Shown here piece after piece: positions 1 to 7,248 of a stretch of DNA of 62,587 bases. How positions within the stretch are numbered: position 1 is the stretch's first letter; every line of letters starts with the position of its first letter. The stretch covers positions 1 to 62,587 of the forward strand of contig NZ_JADEWV010000008.1 in NCBI RefSeq assembly GCF_015207455.1. Direction: 5' to 3'. The notes under the pieces were generated by a model, which made no database searches, was not told the origin of the DNA, and saw nothing but the letters and a program-made list of their open reading frames with translations. Origin of the DNA: Microcoleus sp. LEGE 07076 (GTDB lineage: Bacteria; Cyanobacteriota; Cyanobacteriia; Cyanobacteriales; Microcoleaceae). Made by a program: the position numbers and the translations under genes.

Positions 1-108
1 GGTGCAGTCTAAGGGCTTGAGGGAGGAGGGGAAGGGGAGAATATTGAAGGGTTTGATGGTGCCTGATTGATGATTAAAAGCTGAATTTCCACATATTACT
101 TCGCTCAT
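1..108 (-). CDS. Possible partial ORF running off the left edge
   Basis: An ATG at 106-108 on the minus strand opens a frame with no stop for 36 codons to the window edge (it begins MSEVICGNSAFNHQSG). I do not recognise the product. The frame starts inside the second copy of a 27-bp direct repeat that also covers the end of the 215-aa gene upstream, so it may be a real downstream gene or chance. There is no clear ribosome binding site. Confidence 0.25.
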   Translation of the reverse strand, partial: MSEVICGNSAFNHQSGTIKPFNILPFPSSLKPLDCT

Positions 109-163
109 TACTTAACCGCACTGACTCAACGTTCGGTCATTAATTAAGCGCACTGACTCAACG
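105..163. repeat. 27-bp direct repeat at the 3' end of the 215-aa gene
   Basis: The 27 bases at 105-131 and 137-163 match with two differences, 5 bases apart. The right copy holds the last codons and stop of the 215-aa gene. The left copy repeats that ending outside the gene. This looks like a local duplication of a gene 3' end. Confidence 0.75.
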
Positions 164-791
164 GCGGAAAATCCCATTTACCAGAATATAAAGTAGATGG
201 TAGCTGTAAACAATAGGCAGCAGGAATTACCTCAATCAACCACCAATTAAACATATCTCGTCTGGCTTCAGTAAAACCAGAAATTGGATCGCCGGTAATG
301 GCATCATACATAATATCTAAGATGGCATTATAGGCTGTTTTGGTGTTGAGTGTTTGCATCAAGCCGTAGAAAATATTATAAGCTTCGTCAGTAGCTTGAT
401 ATTTTCCAATTTTGTTGATATTAGGAAACAAGGTATCAGCCCAAGTTTCGGGAATTTCACCGCCATCTTTTAGCCAACAAGATACAATTCCTTGAATGAT
501 ATCAGCCTTGTGTTCTTCAGGAAAGTAATGTTTAATAGTCGGTTTAGCTGCTAATGCTATTCCATAAGCGATGTAGACATATCGCTGATGGGATATTGGA
601 TCGTGAGGCATTCCAAATGCTGTCATTACTTCTACAAAAGCTTCTTCTACATCGCTGTTTCCACCTGTTTCGTATAAATCACGATACTTTCTTTCCCAAA
701 CCGTGCGAAGTGTTTGCTGTAATTGCTCAGGAATATCGGAATTGTTGGGCAATTTAAAATCGGTGTAGTAACCTATGTCAAACTCGATCAT
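144..791 (-). CDS. Hypothetical protein, 215 aa, beside restriction-modification remnants
   Basis: I do not recognise a family. The protein is soluble, acidic and rich in aromatic residues, with no signal peptide or membrane segment. The ATG start (MIEFDIGYYTDF) lies just after TCAGGAGCGAAAGTCA on the minus strand, whose AGGAG core is a good ribosome binding site. It lies 63 bp downstream of the NgoFVII-like DNA-binding domain gene on the same strand, but a strong hairpin (827-860) separates them, so it may be transcribed on its own. The position suggests a defence-linked gene, but nothing in the sequence proves that. Its last codons are duplicated just downstream. Confidence 0.6.
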   Translation of the reverse strand: MIEFDIGYYTDFKLPNNSDIPEQLQQTLRTVWERKYRDLYETGGNSDVEEAFVEVMTAFGMPHDPISHQRYVYIAYGIALAAKPTIKHYFPEEHKADIIQGIVSCWLKDGGEIPETWADTLFPNINKIGKYQATDEAYNIFYGLMQTLNTKTAYNAILDIMYDAITGDPISGFTEARRDMFNWWLIEVIPAAYCLQLPSTLYSGKWDFPPLSQCA

Positions 792-826
792 TGACTTTCG
801 CTCCTGATATACTTTAATTTTTTAGT

Positions 827-860
827 TTTTAGATCGAGAGCGAGCGCTCTCGATCTAAAA
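827..860. terminator. Perfect 16-bp-arm hairpin at the 3' end of the DNA-binding domain gene
   Basis: Bases 827-842 and 845-860 are perfect reverse complements with only two bases between them (arm TTTTAGATCGAGAGCG). The hairpin overlaps the stop codon of the gene ending at 855. There is no T-run after it on the minus strand, so it is a terminator-like or mRNA 3'-end structure rather than a textbook terminator. Confidence 0.6.
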
Positions 861-1304
861 TTCTAAGTAATAGTCAGAATCGGACAATTTATATAGACGG
901 ATATAGTCCCTGCCATAATTTTGCAATGTCTGGCTCGTGACAGGATCAAATTTATTCAATGCACCACTTTGTTCTAACTTACCTTTGATCCAGCGACCTA
1001 GAATTTTTAAGTCCTCCTTGGATCTAAGGTTTTTGTAATTATCCCCTTGAGTGCGACAGGGAAATTTTGAACCATCATCAGTATGGGCTGTAAAATCCCC
1101 CTGGGGATAAACAGGATTATTTGTTGTTCCTGTATCTACTATAATCTCAACTTCATACCAGTCTCTAGGGATAATCTTCCCCGTAGATTTACTTTCTCTT
1201 CCTTTTCCGAAAAAAGTATTGAGATTGGACTTTTGCTGAGCATCAACCCTGGATAAAGATATATCCACATAGGGCGTTGCGGGAGTTAGGGCAGGTATGG
1301 ACAT
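855..1304 (-). CDS. Stand-alone B3-like DNA-binding domain of an NgoFVII-type restriction enzyme (truncated)
   Basis: The 149-aa product resembles the C-terminal target-recognition (B3-like) domain of NgoFVII-family type II restriction enzymes, which normally follows a phospholipase-D-type nuclease domain. I base this on the run from about residue 47 to 140 (DWYEVEIIVDTG, then FPCRTQGDNYKNLRS, KILGRWIKGKLE, YGRDYIRLYKL). No nuclease domain, HxK motif or second ORF is present upstream; instead the C5 methyltransferase ends 13 bp before this ATG. The gene is therefore either a decayed restriction enzyme that kept only its specificity half, or a domain re-used as a DNA-binding regulator. The same strand and tight spacing suggest co-transcription with the methyltransferase. 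The family call is from memory of the motif pattern and is moderate. Confidence 0.6.
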   Translation of the reverse strand: MSIPALTPATPYVDISLSRVDAQQKSNLNTFFGKGRESKSTGKIIPRDWYEVEIIVDTGTTNNPVYPQGDFTAHTDDGSKFPCRTQGDNYKNLRSKEDLKILGRWIKGKLEQSGALNKFDPVTSQTLQNYGRDYIRLYKLSDSDYYLEF

Positions 1305-1316
1305 TAAGTTACCTCA

Positions 1317-2459
1317 CTAAAAAGTAAATGTTAATTGTAATTGCTGTTGTGAAGCCTCTAATTCTGCGTGTTCTAATCGTTCCTTAATTGACATCATTTG
1401 CAACTTTTGATTTAACGTATATAAATTTACTTTCGGATAATCTCCTTTAAATAGCGGAATTAGAGATTCAACCACGTCAACTATTCCATCTGGCGGAACT
1501 GCATTGCCAATTTGTCTTCTTACTTCAGTAATAGAACCTTCAAAAACAAAATTATCCGGAAAACTTTGCAACCTAGCTCTTTCCCGATTTGTCAATGAAC
1601 GCGGTTCGGGATAATGATATCCCCAAGTACCACCACCACCACCAGCAATAATTGTAGCACAGGGTTTATCTGGATGAATTCGCCGATAAACGTGACTGAT
1701 CATGCCTTTTACATAATATGGACTATCCTTGGGAATATCAGTAAAATTTCCTCCCGGTTTAATTCGACTCAAAATTTCAATGGTTCGAGGCTGAATTTTC
1801 TGATGTTCCTGATTATATTCCACCTTTTCCACATTTTTGAGTGCTTCACCTGCTGTGCGATAAGGATTTTGGCGATTTATACCGTATTTTGGCTGAGGAT
1901 GCACAAAGTTAAATCCTGTATCCATCCGAATGCCAACTAATAACACTCTTTGGCGAAATTGGGGAACTCCGTAATCAGCAAAGTTGTAGAGTTTAGGTTT
2001 GACTAAGTAGCCGGGAGCGATACTTTCAAAATCAGAAATTATTTGTTTGATTGCTTGATAATTATTGGCGCTTAATAAGCCTTTGACATTTTCTGCTACA
2101 AAAGCTTTGGGCTTTTTCTTGTTGACAAAATCGAGAAAGTATGTGTATAAATTGCCTCTGGTTCCTTCCAGTCCGGGACGTTTCCAAATCAGAGAAAAGT
2201 CTTGACAAGGAAACCCTCCTATACATATTTCTGCTTTGGGAACTTGTGCAATGTCTATATTTTCTATGCTGTCGTTGACGATGACATCAGCAATGTTTCG
2301 GCTGAATGTTTTGCAGGCGTGTTGATTGGAGTCGATCGCCCAAACTACTTCAAACCCCGCTTTGTGGAATGGCAAGTCCATGCCGCCGCAACCTGAAAAT
2401 AATGATATGAGTCGCGGTTTGGTTTTCCAGGAGATGGGCTTGAGACGTTCGATTAACAT
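1317..2459 (-). CDS. C5-cytosine DNA methyltransferase (type II)
   Basis: It transfers a methyl group from SAM to C5 of cytosine in a specific DNA site. All hallmark motifs are present (numbering from the chosen ATG): FSGCGG at 21-26 (SAM binding), the catalytic PCQ at 84-86, ENV at 123-125, FRQRV (motif VIII), and C-terminal RERARLQSFPDNF and RRQIGNAVPP (motifs IX and X). Between VIII and IX lies a target-recognition region of normal size. I chose the ATG at 2459 (380 aa). An upstream TTG at 2531 would add 24 residues, but those codons overlap a TATAAT box and a 30-bp palindrome that look like the control region. The partner is the truncated restriction-type gene 13 bp downstream, so the enzyme may now act as an orphan. 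Confidence 0.9.
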   Translation of the reverse strand: MLIERLKPISWKTKPRLISLFSGCGGMDLPFHKAGFEVVWAIDSNQHACKTFSRNIADVIVNDSIENIDIAQVPKAEICIGGFPCQDFSLIWKRPGLEGTRGNLYTYFLDFVNKKKPKAFVAENVKGLLSANNYQAIKQIISDFESIAPGYLVKPKLYNFADYGVPQFRQRVLLVGIRMDTGFNFVHPQPKYGINRQNPYRTAGEALKNVEKVEYNQEHQKIQPRTIEILSRIKPGGNFTDIPKDSPYYVKGMISHVYRRIHPDKPCATIIAGGGGGTWGYHYPEPRSLTNRERARLQSFPDNFVFEGSITEVRRQIGNAVPPDGIVDVVESLIPLFKGDYPKVNLYTLNQKLQMMSIKERLEHAELEASQQQLQLTFTF

Positions 2460-2510
2460 ATTAGTTCGCAGTAGGACAATGGCTGGCGGAATGCCGACCA
2501 CAAGATAGCA

Positions 2511-2547
2511 ATTATACCAAAATATAGTCAAATTTGACTATATTTTG
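2511..2547 (-). promoter_or_regulatory. Palindromic operator and -10 box of the methyltransferase gene
   Basis: Bases 2518-2547 form a perfect 30-bp palindrome; each 15-base arm is CAAAATATAGTCAAA or its complement. On the minus strand it is followed at once by TATAAT (2516-2511), about 50 bases upstream of the methyltransferase ATG. A two-fold symmetric site this close to a -10 box is the expected shape of an operator for a dimeric repressor, such as a C-protein or autoregulation in restriction-modification systems. No consensus -35 box stands at 16-18 bp. No regulator gene lies next to it. Confidence 0.6.
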
Positions 2548-2553
2548 ATAATT

Positions 2554-3324
2554 TCACTCTTCGTCATCTAACTCGATCGCCATTTGACGCAGTTTTTCGG
2601 CTAATCTTTCAGCGCGGAGTCTTTCGCGATCGGCCCGTTGCCGTTCTTGCTCAGCCCGCTCCTCCGACCATAACAATAACTCGCCTTCAGAATTCCACCA
2701 CCTCAGCCAATAACCAGTTCTAGATTCGTGGCTACCTTCCCAAATACCCAAAAACAAGTTTAATCCAGGTATCCAAAAACGTCCGTTATCATCTGGTTTT
2801 TCTAGTTGATAACGCTCCGATTCTAAAGCGTAAACTTCTAAATGAGCGGTAGTTGCTCGAAAAATAACGTACCTGGGGACTTTGATTACTTGCTCGTAAA
2901 AATACCACTTTCCCACCCGCGAGGTAAACTCAACAGAGTATTCTTCCCCGTAGGTTTCTGAGAGGAATTCCATCACGATTTGCGGGATGGTTCCTTCGGT
3001 GTGCGGCGTGTAACTGCGGCGGACTTGCGAGACATTTTTGGGATTTACTGGTTTTACGTACATCCAATCGGGTGCTTTGCAGATAATGCGCTGTTCGTCA
3101 CTGGTGGAGGATGGGAAACTAATTCCGGCACAAAGGGCAAAGTTGGAAACAATTAAGGCATCCCGCATTAATTCGGGAAATGCTGTTAGCGGTTGGCGCA
3201 AAGCGGAGGCTAATAATGGTTGGCTTTCGTCTTCCACGGGGTCATCTGGTAATTGAAAATCTTCTGGGAGTAGCGGCCATGTGATTGTGAGTTTTGTTTC
3301 AGGGTTTTTAGTTGCTACAGACAT
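2554..3324 (-). CDS. Uma2 family (DUF820) putative nuclease with C-terminal coiled coil
   Basis: This 256-aa protein belongs to the Uma2/DUF820 group, a PD-(D/E)XK-fold family that is greatly expanded in cyanobacteria and whose cellular role is not settled. The segment from about residue 85 to 200 (KAPDWMYVKP, PQIVMEFLSETYG, KWYFYEQVIKVPRYVIF, FWIPGLNLFLGIW) follows the usual domain order. Residues after about 222 are a charged Glu/Arg heptad region (RAEQERQRADRERLRAERL) typical of the longer Uma2 proteins. The stop lies a few bases from the palindrome that precedes the methyltransferase, so read-through from this gene into the methyltransferase is possible. Confidence 0.85.
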   Translation of the reverse strand: MSVATKNPETKLTITWPLLPEDFQLPDDPVEDESQPLLASALRQPLTAFPELMRDALIVSNFALCAGISFPSSTSDEQRIICKAPDWMYVKPVNPKNVSQVRRSYTPHTEGTIPQIVMEFLSETYGEEYSVEFTSRVGKWYFYEQVIKVPRYVIFRATTAHLEVYALESERYQLEKPDDNGRFWIPGLNLFLGIWEGSHESRTGYWLRWWNSEGELLLWSEERAEQERQRADRERLRAERLAEKLRQMAIELDDEE

Positions 3325-3479
3325 AGTTTATCAGATATTGTATGGGTTGATTTTTTTATTATATCTTTTGGTTTTGGGGATTAATGTTAATTGCGAGGCA
3401 GAGCCTTTGGATCTGCGTTACCGGGCTGAGCCTGGTAACGAGGAACGAGGAAACCGATCGTTTCTTTTGTTTGTATCGA

Positions 3480-3610
3480 AGTCTAGATCCCCCCTAGCCC
3501 CCCTTAATAAGGGGGGGACAAGAGTGCCATCAAAGCCCTTCTCAATCAGGGGGGACAAGAGTGCCGTCAAAGTCCCCCTTATTAAGGGGGATGCGAGGGG
3601 GATCTAGACT
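3480..3610. repeat. MITE-like palindromic element (131 bp) in the Uma2-hisS gap
   Basis: The ends AGTCTAGATCC and GGATCTAGACT are exact inverted repeats. Each is followed inward by a smaller C-run/G-run hairpin built on CCCTTAATAAGGGGG. Between them GGGGGGACAAGAGTGCC is repeated with small changes. The structure is that of a non-autonomous foldback element; I see no clear target-site duplication. It fills most of the 304-bp gap between the Uma2 start (3324) and the hisS stop (3629). Confidence 0.65.
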
Positions 3611-3628
3611 CGGCTACAAGCGATCGTT

Positions 3629-4903
3629 CTAAGGGTTGTTAATTTTCTGCTGTAGTTCGGTGGTCATTGCTAGTAGTTCCGATTGGGCGATCGCACTTTG
3701 TTCGCCACTCGCCAACCACTTCAATTGTACAGTCTCATTTTCAGCTTCCGCATCACCCAAAACCAAACACCCAACAGCACCGCTTCTGTCGGCTCTTTTA
3801 AACTGTTTTCCGAACGCACTGCCGCTCAAATCTATCTCGACACTAAACCCAGCACCCCGCAATTTTTGCGCTAACAAGATTGATTGCTGTTCGGCTTGTT
3901 CGCCCCTAGATACCAAATAGAAATCTAACTTCTGCGCGGGTAAAGGTTGCAACTTTTGCAACAGGATAATCAACCGTTCTACACCCATCGCCCAACCGAC
4001 TGCGGCCGTATCCGGGCCACCCAATTCCTTAACTAAACCGTCGTAGCGGCCGCCACCGCAGACTGTTGCTTGCGCTCCCAAATCGTCGGAGATAATTTCA
4101 AAGGCGGTGTAGGTATAGTAGTCTAAACCGCGCACTAATCTGGGATTTAACTGATAGCTAATTCCTAAATCTGTGAGCATTTGCTGGACTCGCTCGAAGT
4201 GACCTCGCGATTCATCGCCCAAATATTCTAAAATACTCGGCGCGCCTTTGACAATTTCTTGAGTGCGCTCATTTTTACTATCCAAAATCCGCAGCGGATT
4301 GCGATTCAAACGGTCTTGAGAATCGGCATCTAATTCCTCTTTGTGCGGTGTAAAATAATCGATTAATGCTTGTCGGTAATTTTGTCTGTCTTGCTTGTTT
4401 CCGACAGAGTTAATATCGAGTCGCAAATTGGTTAAACCGATCGCTTGCAGGATGTCGCAGGCGATCGCAATTACTTCCACATCCGCACGAGGATTCGCAC
4501 TCCCCAAGACTTCCACGCCAATTTGATTGAACTGCCGCTGTCTGCCTTCTTGGGCGCGTTCGTAGCGAAACATCGGCCCAGTATACCATAGGCGCTGCAC
4601 GTCTCCAGCGGCGTACAAACTGTGTTGAATAAAAGCTCGCACTACTCCGGCGGTGCCTTCTGGGCGCAAAGTTGTCGATCGATCGCCCTTATCTTTAAAA
4701 GTGTACATTTCTTTGCCCACGACATCGGTAGCTTCGCCGATGCCGCGTTCAAATAAAGATGTTTGTTCAAAAATAGGCGTGCGAATTTCTCGATAAGCTG
4801 CTTTTTTTAAGATAGTTCTAGCGATTTCTTCGACATTTTGCCAATAGCGAATTTCGTCGGGCAAAATATCCCGCGTTCCCGGTAAAGTTTTAATTGCACT
4901 CAT
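3629..4903 (-). CDS. hisS: Histidyl-tRNA synthetase
   Basis: A class II synthetase that charges tRNA-His. The 424-aa length is normal. Visible are the N-terminal LPGTRDILPDE, motif 2 (RPEGTAGVVRAF and FRYERAQEGRQRQFNQ), the two histidine-binding signatures GLDYYTYTAFE and CGGGRYDGL, motif 3 (GWAMGVERL), and the C-terminal anticodon-binding domain from about residue 325. The leader contains A/C-rich heptamers on the sense strand (about 4915-4976). It appears to be a single-gene unit: the 94-aa gene upstream is on the same strand but separated by about 140 bp of repeats. Confidence 0.97.
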   Translation of the reverse strand: MSAIKTLPGTRDILPDEIRYWQNVEEIARTILKKAAYREIRTPIFEQTSLFERGIGEATDVVGKEMYTFKDKGDRSTTLRPEGTAGVVRAFIQHSLYAAGDVQRLWYTGPMFRYERAQEGRQRQFNQIGVEVLGSANPRADVEVIAIACDILQAIGLTNLRLDINSVGNKQDRQNYRQALIDYFTPHKEELDADSQDRLNRNPLRILDSKNERTQEIVKGAPSILEYLGDESRGHFERVQQMLTDLGISYQLNPRLVRGLDYYTYTAFEIISDDLGAQATVCGGGRYDGLVKELGGPDTAAVGWAMGVERLIILLQKLQPLPAQKLDFYLVSRGEQAEQQSILLAQKLRGAGFSVEIDLSGSAFGKQFKRADRSGAVGCLVLGDAEAENETVQLKWLASGEQSAIAQSELLAMTTELQQKINNP

Positions 4904-4914
4904 TTTTTTAGTCA

Positions 4915-5036
4915 GTTTTCAGTTGGCAGTTGTTAGTTGTTATTAGTTATTAGTTATTAGTTATTAGTGGTTAGTTAACAGTCAACAGTTAACAGTCAAC
5001 AGTCAACAGTCAACAGTCAACAGTCAACAGTCAACA
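4915..5036. repeat. Heptanucleotide tandem repeats between hisS and the next gene
   Basis: Two tracts lie side by side: TTATTAG-type units at about 4915-4976, nearest the hisS start, then AGTCAAC units (about eight) at 4977-5036, nearest the stop of the 94-aa gene. On the sense strand of these minus-strand genes the first is A/C-rich (5' of hisS) and the second is TTGACTG (3' of the upstream gene). Confidence 0.9.
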
Positions 5037-5047
5037 ATTCCCAATAA

Positions 5048-5332
5048 CTACTGACTTAATAATTCCCAAGCTCCGTAACGATCGCCATAATAAGCCAAAA
5101 TGCGATCGACCCGCTGGCGATCGACCAAATCGAACCCTTCAGGATAGTGTATCCACAAGCCCCCAACTTGGCTGTCGCAGTAATCAAACCGCTGCAACTG
5201 CTGCGGAATTAAACCAATTTCCACTCCTTTAACTTGACGCAAATGGGCTGCCACTTCGCGATATACCGCCAGCGGCAATCCCGAGCATTTAATTTGATAG
5301 CGGAGTTGTTTTTCTTGTGCCGTTTGCATCAT
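5048..5332 (-). CDS. Conserved small cyanobacterial protein, unknown function
   Basis: A 94-aa soluble protein with no recognised motif (core QIKCSGLPLAVYREVAAHL, then IHYPEGFDLVDRQRVDRIL). The composition is that of a compact folded alpha/beta protein. The frame extends upstream to a TTG at 5350, but the tandem ATGs at 5332 and 5329 are better starts. It lies 31 bp downstream of the pedR-like regulator on the same strand, so the two may share a transcript. I infer conservation from its ordinary codon use and composition; no function can be assigned. Confidence 0.65.
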   Translation of the reverse strand: MMQTAQEKQLRYQIKCSGLPLAVYREVAAHLRQVKGVEIGLIPQQLQRFDYCDSQVGGLWIHYPEGFDLVDRQRVDRILAYYGDRYGAWELLSQ

Positions 5333-5363
5333 TTCTTTGCCTGTCCCCAACCATAATCCCTAT

Positions 5364-5639
5364 TTAAGATACTTCTTTATCGATCTGCCGCGGTAGAGGG
5401 CAGCAATTAATATTGTCCAAACATACCTTCCCCCACTGCAAAGCCCAACGTACCAGCGTAACTCGATTGTCAGCGTGCGTCTTGTTCAAGATATTGCTAA
5501 TGTGGTTGTCAACAGTACGCTTGCTAATCTCTAACTTTTCAGCGATTTTCTCATTGGTCAATCCTGCTGCTACTAACTCTACCACTTGCAATTCTCTGTC
5601 CGACAGGGTGACAGGGCTCCCGGAGACGCTCCCGCTCAT
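5364..5639 (-). CDS. pedR: Small LuxR-type transcriptional regulator, PedR-like
   Basis: The 91-aa protein is almost entirely a LuxR/FixJ helix-turn-helix: LSDRELQVVELVAAGLTNEK, then IAEKLEISKRTVDNHISNIL, with no receiver domain. Size and layout match PedR, the cyanobacterial regulator that responds to photosynthetic electron transport through thioredoxin and a C-terminal cysteine. Three cysteines lie in the tail (GKVCLDNINCCPL, residues about 72-82), which fits redox control. The ATG at 5639 has AGGA about 12 bases upstream. A gene of 94 aa follows at 31 bp. Any small LuxR-domain protein would look similar, so the specific name is an inference. Confidence 0.7.
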   Translation of the reverse strand: MSGSVSGSPVTLSDRELQVVELVAAGLTNEKIAEKLEISKRTVDNHISNILNKTHADNRVTLVRWALQWGKVCLDNINCCPLPRQIDKEVS

Positions 5640-6177
5640 AAATTTTTCCTATGTGTGCATATGTACCTATCTACAATTCTAGAGGATGAGCGATCGAGTA
5701 TGAAGAGAAAATTAAATTTGCTGCAGCTTGCTTTGCGCCCAGAAGGCACCCACTCGCTTGCAAAATCGCAGCAAGACGTGCAAACCCAGCGCTGACACAG
5801 CAAGACGCGCAGACACTTGTACTGCTGGCGCGTCGGGTGGCGGATGCTTGCTGGAAGGGCGCGCACCTGAGATCCGGGATCAAAAACCCGCAGATGTTTG
5901 CACCTAAAACTGGCAGTTACCCGTACACTGTACTTGTGCGTAGACGGGTAACTGCCAGTATCAGCAAGTCTGATATTATAGGAGCAGCCATTTAAAAATA
6001 GCTGGCAATTTTTCTGGGATGGGTTAAAAATAATTATTGACTTGTCTGCAGGCGTTCTAAAATCTCAAATTATAGCGGTTATCAAGCGTTGTGAGGTATG
6101 CCCTATGGCATATACTTTATGCCCAGCGGTACCTCATATGAGAGCTCGAAAGGCTATATATCCAACCTACAATTGAT
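5640..6177. other. Intergenic region between divergent pedR-like and fructokinase genes
   Basis: This 538-bp stretch separates divergent genes and must hold both promoters. It contains a CGTGCAAACCCAGCGC / GACGCGCAGACACTTG stretch with short internal repeats, an inverted GGTAACTGCCAGT / ACTGGCAGTTACC pair (about 5910-5960) and one TATAGC-family element (6071-6158). ORFs of 67-89 codons here overlap one another on both strands and have no support as genes. Confidence 0.5.
6071..6158. repeat. TATAGC...GCTATA MITE-like element, copy 1
   Basis: An 88-bp element that starts TATAGCGG and ends AAGGCTATA, with internal TTGTGAGGTATGCC and GGTACCTCAT arms that pair with each other. Two further copies with the same ends and the same GAGGTATG/ACCTCA core lie at 26528-26606 and 30971-31077. 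It ends about 20 bp before the fructokinase start and so lies within its 5' region. Confidence 0.75.
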
Positions 6178-7155
6178 ATGACTTATCCTCGCGTTTTGTG
6201 TCTGGGTGAAATTTTATTTGATTGTTTAGCAGACCAAACAAAAGTATCTCTCGAAGAGGTAGAATCTTGGACGGCATATCCCGGCGGTGCTCCTGCTAAT
6301 GTTGCCTGTGCTTTGGTTAAATTGGGGACGGCGGCGGGATTTATCGGTGCTGTGGGTGGGGATGAATTGGGGAATTCCCTAGTGCAGGTATTGCAAGAAG
6401 TAGGTGTTGACACTACAGGAGTTCAGCAGCATCCCACAGCACCGACACGGCAAGTTTATGTATTGCGAAATGAAGCGGGCGATCGATCTTTTGCAGGTTT
6501 TGGTAAATTGGATACTGCGGAGTTTGCCGACACCCGCCTCCAGGCCGCCCAAATACCCGAGGTACTGTTTCAAAATGCTGAGTTTTTAGTGCTAGGCACT
6601 TTAGAATTAGCTTATGCTGAAAGTCGAAAGGCTATAGAAAGAGCGATCGAACTAGCAGAAGTTTACGACGTTACAATTATAGTTGACATCAATTGGCGTC
6701 CAGTGTTTTGGGCAAATCCAGACGAAGCAAAAGCGCGCATTATAAAACTATTAAAAAAAGTTGATTTTCTCAAGTTATCTGACGAAGAAGCCGAATGGTT
6801 ATTTGGAACTACCGACGCTGGAGCTATTACCTACCGCCTCGATTCTGTAGAAGGTGTTTTGGTGACTGGGGGCGAGAAAGGTTGCGCCTATTGTATCTCG
6901 GAAAATGAAGGAAAAATTCCCGCATTTAAAGTAGATGTTGAGGATACAACAGGGGCCGGCGACGCATTTTTGGCAGGTTTTGTGCGACAGTTGTGCAAGC
7001 ATCGAATTAAAAATTTAGCAGATCCAGAAATAATCCCAAAAATTGTCACCTATGCGAGCGCGGTGGGTGCGATGAGTGTGATGAAACCCGGAGCAATTAC
7101 AGCTCAACCAACCGCCCCTGAAGTAGAAGCTTTCTTATATTTGTACAAAAATTAG
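6178..7155 (+). CDS. PfkB-family carbohydrate kinase, probable fructokinase
   Basis: It phosphorylates a sugar, most likely fructose to fructose-6-phosphate, linking sucrose breakdown to glycolysis. The 325-aa protein has the PfkB features: YPGGAPANVACALVKLG near the N-terminus (sugar-binding glycine pair), IVDINWRPVFW in the middle, and DTTGAGDAFLAGF at 256-268 with D262 as the catalytic base. The closing FKVDVEDTTGAGD pattern is typical of fructokinases. The gene is convergent with gluconokinase and shares a hairpin terminator with it, giving a small sugar-kinase pair. Substrate assignment within PfkB is by similarity only. Confidence 0.9.
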   Translation: MTYPRVLCLGEILFDCLADQTKVSLEEVESWTAYPGGAPANVACALVKLGTAAGFIGAVGGDELGNSLVQVLQEVGVDTTGVQQHPTAPTRQVYVLRNEAGDRSFAGFGKLDTAEFADTRLQAAQIPEVLFQNAEFLVLGTLELAYAESRKAIERAIELAEVYDVTIIVDINWRPVFWANPDEAKARIIKLLKKVDFLKLSDEEAEWLFGTTDAGAITYRLDSVEGVLVTGGEKGCAYCISENEGKIPAFKVDVEDTTGAGDAFLAGFVRQLCKHRIKNLADPEIIPKIVTYASAVGAMSVMKPGAITAQPTAPEVEAFLYLYKN

Positions 7156-7171
7156 CACGCCAAACATCAAT

Positions 7172-7240
7172 AGGTTCGTAGTGAGGAATGCGAGTCCTTC
7201 TTGATGCGGACTCGCATTCCTCACTACGAACCTGTTTTTT
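7172..7240. terminator. Bidirectional terminator between fructokinase and gluconokinase
   Basis: Perfect 26-bp arms (7172-7197 and 7208-7233) around a 10-base loop are followed on the plus strand by GTTTTTTG. It lies between two convergent stops (7155 and 7249). It is one of the longest perfect stems in the window. Confidence 0.85.
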
Positions 7241-7248
7241 GTAGGAAA

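Noticed and set aside
2460-2531. N-terminal extension of the methyltransferase from TTG at 2531
   Set aside because: It would place the palindrome and TATAAT box inside the coding region; the ATG at 2459 starts right before the conserved core.
2511-2531. TTGACT and TATAAT read as a -35/-10 promoter pair
   Set aside because: The spacing is only 9 bp, well below the 16-18 bp needed, so I list only the -10 and the palindrome.
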